A stretch of DNA of 6,624 bases from an uncultured Ruminococcus sp. Lineage in GTDB: Bacteria; Bacillota; Clostridia; Lachnospirales; Lachnospiraceae. Positions 1 to 5,568 of this stretch are shown piece after piece. The position numbers and the translations under genes are program-made. The DNA lies in contig UQVC01000063.1 of assembly GCA_900544395.1 (NCBI GenBank), forward strand, positions 1 through 6,624, read 5' to 3'. Positions within the stretch are counted from its first letter, which is position 1, and every line of letters begins with the position of its first letter. The notes under the pieces were generated by a model. That model worked only from the letters and a program-made list of their open reading frames with translations. It made no database searches and had not been told where the DNA came from.

Positions 1-100
1 GAAGAGGAAGCGGCATCGGTTTAATATAGCAATTATTTATTATTCGCTGTACTAGGTCTGATTTAAATTTGGCACTAAAGTTTCTTCTTTGTCTGGACAT
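1..100 (-). pseudogene. Truncated IS3-family transposase orfA (5' end only)
   Basis: Read on the minus strand from an ATG at 100-98, the product begins MSRQRRNFSAKFKSDLV, which resembles the N-terminus of the helix-turn-helix OrfA subunit of clostridial IS3-family insertion sequences. OrfA binds the IS ends and is normally made together with an OrfB integrase. A ribosome binding site (AGAGAGG on the minus strand, about 112-118) lies at good spacing. After roughly codon 17 the translation (QRIINNCYIKPMPLPL) no longer looks like the family, where a stretch like IELLKGEK would be expected. The gene therefore seems broken near position 49-50, and the reading frame stays open to the window edge. 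The family call comes from recalled N-terminal similarity only. The join to unrelated DNA is inferred. Confidence 0.55.
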
Positions 101-343
101 AATTATGAATCCTCTCTTTCATACTGATTTTAGTATATCAGATTCATTAAAAAATGTCCGAAAAAGTGTCTTAATTTATGAGACCATTATAAAACACCGT
201 AGACAACCAGTCTAAATTACGGTATTCTATTTATAGAAATCAATTCAATTTCATATTGTTTATCATTCTCGAATGCTTGAATGATGGCAGCCATATTTTT
301 CATAATGATAGTTCTTGTCCGGAATTGACACTATCTATTCGCT
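101..343. other. AT-rich non-coding stretch, probable end of an integrated element
   Basis: No convincing gene lies here. It holds the IS leader (101-176), an imperfect hairpin with arms ACCGTA (196-201) and TACGGT (218-223), and a 28-codon minus-strand ORF (303-217, MKNMAAIIQAFEND...) without a ribosome binding site. Because the tRNA-Arg 3' half starts at 344, this stretch is inferred to be element DNA rather than ancestral chromosome. No integrase or excisionase is visible, so the element is either decayed or has its recombinase further left, outside the window. Confidence 0.4.
132..160 (-). promoter_or_regulatory. Putative promoter of the IS3-type orfA, within the IS end
   Basis: On the minus strand, CGGACA (plus 155-160) and TATACT (plus 132-137) are separated by 17 bases, with a TGA extended -10 just upstream of the TATACT. 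This would start a transcript about 25-30 bases before the orfA start codon. The -35 lies in a segment (about 155-176) that probably forms the terminal inverted repeat of the insertion sequence, as is common in IS3 elements. The exact IS boundary cannot be fixed because the other end is not in the window. Confidence 0.35.
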
Positions 344-384
344 CTCCTAAGGATCAAGTGCAGGTTCGATTCCTGCAGGGAACG
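344..384 (+). pseudogene. 3' half of tRNA-Arg(CCU): probable attachment-site remnant
   Basis: The segment reads as a tRNA from the anticodon loop to the 3' end. It has loop CTCCTAA (344-350, anticodon CCT at 346-348), 3' anticodon-stem arm GGATC (351-355), a 4-base variable loop, T-stem GCAGG (360-364), T-loop TTCGATT (365-371), T-stem CCTGC (372-376), 3' acceptor arm AGGGAAC (377-383) and discriminator G (384). No CCA is encoded. The five bases before the loop (TCGCT) do not pair with GGATC, and no D-arm is present, so it cannot fold as a functional tRNA. Breakage exactly at the anticodon loop is a known crossover position for tyrosine recombinases that integrate into tRNA genes. The simplest reading is the duplicated 3' end left at the distal side of an integrated element. 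A tRNA decayed by mutation is less likely because the 3' half is perfect. Confidence 0.75.
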
Positions 385-396
385 TGGTTAAAAAAT

Positions 397-436
397 ACCT
401 CATAATTCAGAAATATGTGAATTGTGGGGTGTTTTT
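397..436 (+). terminator. Intrinsic terminator of the former tRNA-Arg gene
   Basis: Arm 397-408 (ACCTCATAATTC) pairs over 12 bp with 419-430 (GAATTGTGGGGT), including two or three G-U pairs, around a 10-base loop. A run of five T follows at 432-436, and an A-run at 391-395 can pair with the T-run. It begins 13 bases after the tRNA discriminator base, so it is the natural terminator of that tRNA. Its survival supports DNA right of 344 being the original chromosomal flank. Confidence 0.8.
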
Positions 437-497
437 CTGTTGTCAGATATTTATTTAGATTAAGTTATAGAAGTATTAAGTATATAGAAAGCAGATA

Positions 498-526
498 TTG
501 AAAAACAAGACCGTCTCTGATACGAT
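498..526 (+). promoter_or_regulatory. Likely sigma-A promoter of the six-gene operon
   Basis: TTGAAA (498-503) and TACGAT (521-526) are separated by 17 bases, and a TGA at 518-520 gives an extended -10. Transcription would start near 533, just ahead of the AAAAGGAG ribosome binding site at 536-543. The leader would therefore be very short. It is the best-scoring pair I can see between the tRNA terminator and the first gene. The -10 matches consensus at only four of six positions. Confidence 0.5.
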
Positions 527-550
527 ATGATTATGAAAAGGAGTAGTGAT

Positions 551-961
551 ATGGTAAAACAGATTGTAAGAGACGTGTTCTTTTTGGGACAGAAATCCGA
601 ACCGGCGACAAAGGACGATCTGCAGGTGGGCAGAGATCTGCAGGATACATTGCAGGCAAATCGTGAAAAATGTGTCGGTATGGCTGCTAATATGATCGGT
701 GTAAGGAAAAATATAATTATTGTCAATATGGGATTCGTGGATGTGGTGATGTTTAATCCTGAGATTGTTTCTCAAAGTGGGCGCTATGAAACAGAAGAAG
801 GATGTCTGTCTTTAGATGGAGTTCGTAAGACAAGCAGATATGAGAATATCGAAGTGGAATATTATGATTTTCACTGGAAAAAACAGCGCCGGAAGTTATC
901 GGGATGGACGGCACAGATCACACAACATGAAATAGATCATTTATCCGGAAGGATTATTTAA
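551..961 (+). CDS. def: Peptide deformylase-like metalloenzyme (short clostridial subfamily)
   Basis: The 136-aa product resembles peptide deformylase, the cytoplasmic metallo-hydrolase that removes the formyl group from the initiator methionine of new proteins. Motif II, EGCLS (residues 83-87, metal ligand Cys85), and motif III, QHEIDH (125-130, ligands His126 and His130, catalytic Glu127), are intact. In motif I, GMAANM (43-48) replaces the usual GLAAPQ, so the glutamine that supports the reaction intermediate is methionine. The protein ends six residues after HEIDH and lacks the C-terminal helix of bacterial type 1 enzymes. I recall the AANMIG motif and short tail as typical of a subfamily in Firmicutes, so this is probably not a recent truncation. 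The ATG at 551 is chosen because AAAAGGAG lies 7 bases upstream; an in-frame ATG at 527 has no RBS. It heads the operon, one base before the methyltransferase. A paralogous canonical def elsewhere in the genome is expected. Activity is not proven by sequence. Confidence 0.85.
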   Translation: MVKQIVRDVFFLGQKSEPATKDDLQVGRDLQDTLQANREKCVGMAANMIGVRKNIIIVNMGFVDVVMFNPEIVSQSGRYETEEGCLSLDGVRKTSRYENIEVEYYDFHWKKQRRKLSGWTAQITQHEIDHLSGRII

Positions 962-962
962 G

Positions 963-1577
963 ATGAATCAGGATGAGTTACAATGGGACAAATTATTAAA
1001 AATAAAAACAACCGGAAGAGATGATACACATTCCAATCAGTACTGTTATCCATATGAGCCCACACCGTATTGTGTTTTGGAACGGATGGCAAATTATGGA
1101 ATTCTGGATAAGAAAAATGTTTTGCTGGATTATGGAACTGGAAAGGGACGTGTGTGTTTCTTCCTGTCGTATCAGACCAGGTGTCATACTATTGGGATAG
1201 AATATGACGAGCGGATTTTTGCAGCGGCAAAAGAAAACGAAAAAAATGCAGTATCTGGAAGAATGACGTCTTTTGTTGAGCAACATGCCGAAGAGTATGT
1301 GGTTCCGGCAGAAGCAGATTGCTGCTATTTTTTTAATCCATTTTCAGTTGAACTTTTACGGAAGGTTTTGGCAAGGATCTATGATTCCTGTTATGAAAAT
1401 GAGAAAAGTATGCGGTTGTTTTTTTATTATCCTTCGGATGAATATGTAAGCTGTCTGATGACACAGGAGCAGCTGCAGTTTGTGGATGAGATTGACTGCC
1501 GGGATCTGTTTCCGGGAAACGATCCAAGAGAGAAGATTTTAATATTTGAAGTGGTTTCAATGACAGGGGATATATAA
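963..1577 (+). CDS. Class I SAM-dependent methyltransferase, substrate unknown
   Basis: The 204-aa soluble protein has a Rossmann-type methyltransferase core. The SAM-binding motif I, LLDYGTGKGR, is at residues 54-63. The acidic end of strand 2, GIEYD, is at 78-82, where Glu80 should hold the ribose hydroxyls. Motif IV, FFNPFS, is at 123-128, close to the NPP[FY]-type motifs of N-methyltransferases. The first 50 residues would form a substrate-facing cap and include Cys28 and several aromatic residues. The substrate cannot be told from the sequence; DNA, rRNA, protein and small molecules are all open. Its start lies one base after the deformylase-like stop, with GGAAGG about ten bases upstream. 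Its stop overlaps the next start (TAATG), so it is translationally coupled to both neighbours. Confidence 0.82.
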   Translation: MNQDELQWDKLLKIKTTGRDDTHSNQYCYPYEPTPYCVLERMANYGILDKKNVLLDYGTGKGRVCFFLSYQTRCHTIGIEYDERIFAAAKENEKNAVSGRMTSFVEQHAEEYVVPAEADCCYFFNPFSVELLRKVLARIYDSCYENEKSMRLFFYYPSDEYVSCLMTQEQLQFVDEIDCRDLFPGNDPREKILIFEVVSMTGDI

Positions 1578-1849
1578 TGGAAAAAGAGAGAAATGATGAA
1601 TTGTACCAGGTTCTGCAGGAAAAAGGATATCCGGATGCGTTTTGCAGAGAGATTGCGTATCATCAAATAAGAACCGATTATGTGGCGACCCGGATGCTGG
1701 GATACCTGTATCGTACGTCCACTCCGAGGGCAGAGGATGTAGTGGATGAACTGCTGGCGATCTTGAGTGACCGGGATGCGATCGTGCAGAAAAAAGAATT
1801 AGAACATGCACAGGCAACAATCAATCAGATTTATAAAGATGGATTATAG
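1577..1849 (+). CDS. Hypothetical 90-aa helical protein coupled to the methyltransferase
   Basis: I do not recognise a named domain. The product is charged, rich in predicted helix, and has no membrane segment or signal peptide. It contains a patterned core (CREIAYHQIRTDYVATRMLGYL, residues 23-44, then VVDELLAILSDRDAIVQKK, 55-73) that looks conserved rather than random, and I recall similar proteins next to methyltransferases in Lachnospiraceae. The start overlaps the methyltransferase stop by one base (TAATG), with AGGGGA about seven bases upstream, so both proteins are probably made in step. A helper or partner of the methyltransferase is possible but is inference from context only. Confidence 0.7.
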   Translation: MEKERNDELYQVLQEKGYPDAFCREIAYHQIRTDYVATRMLGYLYRTSTPRAEDVVDELLAILSDRDAIVQKKELEHAQATINQIYKDGL

Positions 1850-1861
1850 GAGAGAAAAGAT

Positions 1862-2110
1862 ATGACAAAGCATGAATTATTAGAAGAAATCTATTATCAA
1901 AACAAATCATTAAACAGAACGGCGCAGAGAATTTCTTTAATCGGACTGTTGGGAATTATCAGTGGAATGAGAAAAGAGTGTGTAGAGAAGAATGACGAGA
2001 CCGGGAAAAAGATCACAAGATGTTTATTGATCCTGGTAGCAATCGGAAATATTCTTTTAGGCGTTGATTTGATCCTGGACATCATCAAGAGAACGAGAGG
2101 GGAAGACTAA
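1862..2110 (+). CDS. Hypothetical small membrane protein, 82 aa
   Basis: No family is recognised. The N-terminal 20 residues are polar and helical, residues 24-36 (ISLIGLLGIISGM) form a moderately hydrophobic stretch, and a charged loop spans 37-53. A clear transmembrane helix lies at about 54-74 (CLLILVAIGNILLGVDLILDI), followed by a basic tail KRTRG. It could cross the membrane once, or twice if the first stretch also inserts. The start has a good ribosome binding site (AGGAGAG, about 1848-1854). It lies 12 bases after the preceding gene and one base before the next (TAA then A then ATG), so it is part of the operon. No signal-peptidase site is apparent. Confidence 0.65.
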   Translation: MTKHELLEEIYYQNKSLNRTAQRISLIGLLGIISGMRKECVEKNDETGKKITRCLLILVAIGNILLGVDLILDIIKRTRGED

Positions 2111-2111
2111 A

Positions 2112-2564
2112 ATGAGCAGGATCAGAATTGTAAAAAAGAATGATGAATATACATCAGAGTATCAGGTTGGTGATCTGTTTGAGATTACAGGCACCTGGTA
2201 TGGCGGGGTTCATATTATGGGAAAATCTGGTGCGCCCATTTCTCTGGATAAAGAGGAGTATGTAGAATTGGACACAGAGCCGGAAGTCGCAGAAGAGGAG
2301 AGTATCATAAGAGACATCCAGGTGGGAGATATCGTACAGCATTTTAAAAGAGAATGGGTATCAAAAGATACATCAGAGTATTTGTATAAAGTTCTTGCAT
2401 TTGCACAGCATACAGAGACTGGAGAAAAGCTGGTGATTTATCAGGGGTTGTATTCGCCGTTTAAAATTTGTGCGAGACCATATCGTATGTTTATGAGTGA
2501 AGTGGATCGGGAAAAATATCCTGATATTAAACAGCAGTACAGATTTGAAAAAGTACAGGTATAA
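2112..2564 (+). CDS. DUF1653-domain protein with an N-terminal SH3-like half
   Basis: The 150-aa product has two parts. Residues 17-55 (VGDLFEI...GGVHIMGKSGAPISL) look like a small beta-barrel of the kind found as a lone domain in Firmicutes. Residues 71-147 match DUF1653: VGDIVQHFKRE, then YLYKVLAFAQHTETGEKLV, then IYQGLYSPFKICARPYRMF, ending in YRFEKV. An acidic linker, EPEVAEEES, joins them. DUF1653 often occurs as a stand-alone 70-90 aa protein of unknown function, so this is a longer, two-domain form. No catalytic motif is visible; a binding role is more likely but is inference. GAGGGGA (2096-2102) serves as RBS inside the preceding gene's end, and the start is one base after that gene's stop. 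Confidence 0.8.
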   Translation: MSRIRIVKKNDEYTSEYQVGDLFEITGTWYGGVHIMGKSGAPISLDKEEYVELDTEPEVAEEESIIRDIQVGDIVQHFKREWVSKDTSEYLYKVLAFAQHTETGEKLVIYQGLYSPFKICARPYRMFMSEVDREKYPDIKQQYRFEKVQV

Positions 2565-2567
2565 ATC

Positions 2568-3032
2568 ATGAAGATTTTAGTAGATGCAGATGCATGTCCG
2601 GTTGTGCGGATTGTAGAGGAGGTTGCGAAGGAGTTTCAGATTCCGGTGGTATTATTGTGTGATACCAATCATATTTTGAGATCTGATTACAGTGAGATAG
2701 TGATTGTCGGTGCAGGGACAGATGCGGTGGATTTTAAATTGGTCAGTATCTGCAGAAAAGGAGATCTTGTCGTTACTCAGGATTATGGCGTAGCGGCTAT
2801 GATTTTAGCCAAAGGTGCGTTTGGAATTCATCAAAGTGGGAAATGGTATACGAATGAAAATATTGATCAAATGTTGATGGAGCGGCATTTGGCGAAGAAA
2901 GCAAGAAATGCGAAAAAACGAAATCATTTAAAAGGGCCGACAAAAAGGACAACAGAAGATGATGTGAGATTTGAAGTATCATTAAAAAAAATAATTGAAA
3001 AGTGTTTGGCGCAGGAAAAGGAGAATTTGTAA
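2568..3032 (+). CDS. yqxD: YaiI/YqxD-family (UPF0178/DUF188) PIN-like protein
   Basis: The 154-aa product carries the hallmarks of the UPF0178 family (E. coli YaiI, B. subtilis YqxD). These are VDADACP (residues 5-11) with paired aspartates, GTDAVD (50-55), VVTQDYGVA (68-76) and the C-terminal KGPTKRT (122-128). The clustered acidic residues resemble the metal site of PIN/NYN-type ribonucleases, so a nuclease role is proposed for the family, but no substrate is established. The length is normal. The start follows the DUF1653 gene by three bases and has only a weak ACAGG-like ribosome binding site, so translation probably depends on coupling. It is the last gene of the operon; a parS site begins two bases after its stop and a terminator follows. 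Confidence 0.9.
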   Translation: MKILVDADACPVVRIVEEVAKEFQIPVVLLCDTNHILRSDYSEIVIVGAGTDAVDFKLVSICRKGDLVVTQDYGVAAMILAKGAFGIHQSGKWYTNENIDQMLMERHLAKKARNAKKRNHLKGPTKRTTEDDVRFEVSLKKIIEKCLAQEKENL

Positions 3033-3033
3033 A

Positions 3034-3049
3034 TGTTTCACGTGAAACA
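3034..3049. other. parS: parS site (ParB/Spo0J binding and nucleation site)
   Basis: TGTTTCACGTGAAACA is a perfect 16-bp palindrome, extended to 18 bp (3033-3050) by flanking A/T. It fits the known Firmicute parS consensus TGTTNCACGTGAAACA at every position. ParB/Spo0J loads onto DNA at such sites, spreads as a CTP-dependent clamp and recruits SMC condensin for segregation of the replication origin. parS sites are concentrated around oriC, so this suggests an origin-proximal position. It lies immediately after the yqxD stop and before the terminator, a location where a fixed 16-bp motif does not disturb coding. Confidence 0.88.
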
Positions 3050-3063
3050 TTTCAGTGTATTTG

Positions 3064-3106
3064 CTGCTAACAACTGGAAAAATTTCGTTGTTAGCAGATT
3101 TTTTTT
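3064..3106 (+). terminator. Strong intrinsic terminator ending the six-gene operon
   Basis: Arm 3064-3074 (CTGCTAACAAC) pairs perfectly over 11 bp with 3087-3097 (GTTGTTAGCAG), with a 12-base loop and eight T at 3099-3106. It separates the yqxD operon from the feo promoter. The A-rich loop offers little for the reverse direction. Confidence 0.92.
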
Positions 3107-3115
3107 GCAAAAAGG

Positions 3116-3144
3116 TTGATTTTATAAAAACATCAGTGTATTAT
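3116..3144 (+). promoter_or_regulatory. Likely promoter of the feoAB fusion gene
   Basis: TTGATT (3116-3121) and TATTAT (3139-3144) are spaced by 17 bases. A start point near 3151 is expected, which coincides with the GTTAG dyad. An alternative -10, TATAAA at 3142-3147, would need a 20-base spacer. The promoter lies directly behind the upstream terminator, so feo forms its own unit. Confidence 0.55.
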
Positions 3145-3150
3145 AAAATA

Positions 3151-3166
3151 GTTAGGTGAGACTAAC
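3151..3166. promoter_or_regulatory. Candidate DtxR-type metalloregulator operator before feoAB
   Basis: GTTAGGTGAGACTAAC is an inverted repeat, GTTAG-N6-CTAAC. Its TTAGG...CTAA outline resembles boxes bound by iron- or manganese-sensing DtxR/IdeR/MntR-type repressors, and it does not resemble a Fur box. It covers the expected transcription start and ends 15 bases before the start codon, so a bound repressor would block initiation. The regulator is not in the window, so which metal is sensed is unknown. Confidence 0.55.
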
Positions 3167-3181
3167 AAAAGAGGTGAAAAG

Positions 3182-5512
3182 ATGAAATTAAATGAATTAC
3201 AAATAGGAGATACAGCAACCATTCTTTCTGTGGGTGGAAGCGGAGCTTTACGACAGCACTTTTTAGATATGGGATTGATACAGGGGACAGAGGTAACAGT
3301 TGTTCAATACGCGCCCATGGGGGATCCAATCGAACTGCGGCTTCACGGATATGAATTGACGATCCGTTTAGAAGACGCAGAAAATATTGAAATCAGTAAA
3401 GCTCACAAGCCAAAAACAAGTCGAAAACAGGTGGAAAAGCAGGAAAAATTCCATCCGGGTTATGGTGAAGGGGGGAAATTTCATAATAGAAAAGATGAAA
3501 ATCCGCTGCCGGAAGGGGAGATTCTGACATTCGCACTTGTTGGAAATCAGAACTGTGGAAAGACAACATTGTTTAATCAGCTGACAGGTTCGAAACAGCA
3601 TGTCGGCAACTTTCCGGGCGTTACAGTAGATCGGAAAGATGGAGTGATCCGAGGACACGAAAATACTTTGATTACAGATTTACCGGGAATTTATTCCATG
3701 TCACCATACAGTAGCGAGGAAATTGTAACCAGAGAGTTTGTAATTAAGGCAAAACCGAAAGGAATCATCAATATTGTAGATGCGACTAATATTGAACGAA
3801 ATCTTTATCTTACCATGCAGCTTTTGGAATTAGGAGTGCCCATGGTAGTGGCACTTAATATGATGGATGAACTTCGGGAAAACGGTGGTTCTGTTTTGGT
3901 GAATGAAATGGAGGCGGCTTTGGGAGTTCCGGTCATCCCGATTTCTGCAGCAAAAGCAGAGGGGATTGAAGAGCTGATCCAGCATGCGATCCATGTTGCA
4001 AAATATCAGGAGAAACCATTAGAAACTGATTTTTGCAGAAAAGAAGAAGGTATCCATCGGGGAATTCATGCGGTGATGCATTTGATCGAAGACCATGCGG
4101 AACATGCAGAAATACCGGTTCGTTTTGCGGCAAGCAAGATCATGGAAGGTGATGAAAAAATATTAGAGCAGCTGAATCTGACAGAAAATGAGAAAAACCT
4201 TCTGGAGGATATTTCCCGACAGACGGAGGAGGAAACCGGACTGGACCGTGCAGCCGCAATTGCACAGATGAGGTTTGCTTACATTGAAGATGTCTGCAGT
4301 GAGTCAGTGATCAAGCCGAAAGAGAGCAGAGAACATCTCAGAAGTCGGAAAATTGACCGTTTTCTGACAGGAAAATATACCGGGATCCCAGCATTTATCG
4401 GAATCATGGGAATTGTATTCTGGCTTACTTTCAATGTAATCGGAGCATTTTTGCAGGGGCTTCTGGAGTCTGGAATCACGGCACTAACGGATGTCGTGGA
4501 CCATGCAATGACAGCAGCGCATGTAAACAGTGTGGTACATTCGCTGGTGATTGATGGAATTTTCAGCGGAGTCGGCGGTGTTTTAAGTTTTCTGCCGATC
4601 ATTGTGACACTGTTTTTCTTTCTGTCGCTTCTGGAAGACAGTGGATATATGGCAAGAGTAGCTTTTATCATGGATAAACTTCTCCGAAAACTGGGACTCT
4701 CCGGACGAAGCATTGTTCCGATGCTGGTTGGATTCGGATGTACAGTTCCTGGTGTGATGGCAAGCCGGACGCTGCCGTCTGAGAGAGACCGAAAGATGAC
4801 AATTCTTCTGACTCCGTTCATGAGCTGTACGGCGAAGCTGCCGATTTACGCATTTTTCACTGCTGCATTCTTTCCGGAGCATGGAGCTCTTGTAATGATC
4901 GGATTGTATGTATTTGGAATCATCATGGGAATTATTATGGCGCTGATTTTTAAGAAGACAACATTTAAAGGAGAAGCAGTGCCGTTTGTAATGGAGCTTC
5001 CAAATTATCGTCTGCCGGGAGCAAAAAATGTCGGACATCTTTTGTGGGATAAAGCAAAAGACTTTTTACAGAGAGCGTTTACAGTTATTTTCATTGCAAC
5101 CATCGTCATTTGGTTCCTGCAGAACTTTGATACAGGACTGAATATGGTTTCAGATTCTCAGAACAGTATTCTGGCATTAGTGGCAGGAGTCCTTTCGCCG
5201 ATTTTCCTTCCGGTAGGATTTGGAGATTGGAGGATTGTGACAGCATTGATTTCCGGATTTATGGCAAAAGAGAGTGTAGTATCTTCTTTGACTGTGTTAT
5301 TTGGAAGCAGTGCAGCACTTCAGAGCGCCCTTACTGTTCAGGGAGCAGCAGCGTTATTGGTATTCTGTCTGTTGTATACACCATGTGTTGCGGCAATCGC
5401 ATCCGTAAAACGTGAATTGGGCGGAAAATGGGCAACGGCAATGGTATTCGGACAATGTTTCATTGCATGGATCATGGCATTTGCTGTTTATCAGATTGCA
5501 GGTCTGTTATAA
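3182..5512 (+). CDS. feoB: FeoA-FeoB fusion: GTP-dependent ferrous iron transporter
   Basis: The 776-aa inner-membrane protein imports Fe2+ under anoxic conditions. Residues 1-73 are a FeoA SH3-like domain (LRQHFLDMGLIQGTEV at 23-38). A charged, disordered linker spans about 74-112. The GTPase follows with G1 GNQNCGKT (121-128), G2 Thr148 in NFPGVT, G3 DLPG (166-169), G4 NMMD (226-229) and G5 SAA (255-257). A helical GDI-like region covers about 270-380. The membrane part (about 400-776) has the two gate regions: GFGCTVPG (517-524), then LLTPFMSCTAKLPIY (542-556), and CLLYTPC (729-735), with cysteines 520, 549 and 735 in the expected places. FeoB alone is commonly 650-780 aa; here the FeoA domain is included in 776, so the rest is a compact FeoB. 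There is no separate feoA or feoC next to it. The ATG at 3182 follows AGAGGTG at 3170-3176. Expression is probably repressed when metal is plentiful through the 3151 dyad. Confidence 0.97.
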   Translation: MKLNELQIGDTATILSVGGSGALRQHFLDMGLIQGTEVTVVQYAPMGDPIELRLHGYELTIRLEDAENIEISKAHKPKTSRKQVEKQEKFHPGYGEGGKFHNRKDENPLPEGEILTFALVGNQNCGKTTLFNQLTGSKQHVGNFPGVTVDRKDGVIRGHENTLITDLPGIYSMSPYSSEEIVTREFVIKAKPKGIINIVDATNIERNLYLTMQLLELGVPMVVALNMMDELRENGGSVLVNEMEAALGVPVIPISAAKAEGIEELIQHAIHVAKYQEKPLETDFCRKEEGIHRGIHAVMHLIEDHAEHAEIPVRFAASKIMEGDEKILEQLNLTENEKNLLEDISRQTEEETGLDRAAAIAQMRFAYIEDVCSESVIKPKESREHLRSRKIDRFLTGKYTGIPAFIGIMGIVFWLTFNVIGAFLQGLLESGITALTDVVDHAMTAAHVNSVVHSLVIDGIFSGVGGVLSFLPIIVTLFFFLSLLEDSGYMARVAFIMDKLLRKLGLSGRSIVPMLVGFGCTVPGVMASRTLPSERDRKMTILLTPFMSCTAKLPIYAFFTAAFFPEHGALVMIGLYVFGIIMGIIMALIFKKTTFKGEAVPFVMELPNYRLPGAKNVGHLLWDKAKDFLQRAFTVIFIATIVIWFLQNFDTGLNMVSDSQNSILALVAGVLSPIFLPVGFGDWRIVTALISGFMAKESVVSSLTVLFGSSAALQSALTVQGAAALLVFCLLYTPCVAAIASVKRELGGKWATAMVFGQCFIAWIMAFAVYQIAGLL

Positions 5513-5520
5513 GGATAAAG

Positions 5521-5568
5521 AAAGAACCGAAAAGGAGTGCTTTGTGGAACCCCTTTTCGGTTCTTTTT
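5521..5568. terminator. Bidirectional terminator shared by feoAB and mntP
   Basis: Arm 5521-5535 (AAAGAACCGAAAAGG) pairs perfectly over 15 bp with 5552-5566, around a 16-base loop. Five T at 5564-5568 serve the plus strand, and an A-rich stretch at 5513-5523 gives TTTCTTTAT on the minus strand. The mntP stop codon (plus 5567-5569) overlaps the T-run. One hairpin thus ends both converging transcripts. Confidence 0.92.

Noticed and set aside
196..223. Hairpin ACCGTA...TACGGT as a terminator
   Set aside because: The stem is only 6 bp with an interrupted interior, and no convincing T-run follows on either strand. No gene ends nearby.
217..303. Minus-strand 28-codon ORF (MKNMAAIIQAFEND...)
   Set aside because: It has no ribosome binding site, is very short, matches no family I know, and lies in probable decayed element DNA. 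It could be a fragment of a lost gene, but this cannot be supported.
311..384. A complete but degenerate tRNA-Arg starting at GTTCTTG (311)
   Set aside because: The spacing to the anticodon is close to right and GTTC can pair with GAAC, but there is no D-arm, the anticodon stem fails, and position 7 mismatches. A 3' half is the better reading.
3033..3050. The 18-bp palindrome as a terminator hairpin
   Set aside because: It has no loop and no T-run, and a strong terminator lies 14 bases further on. The exact parS match is the better explanation.
4279..4821. Long minus-strand ORF of 180 codons inside feoAB
   Set aside because: It lies opposite a clear FeoB gene, has no RBS and a composition rich in Ser, Thr and Arg typical of antisense frames.
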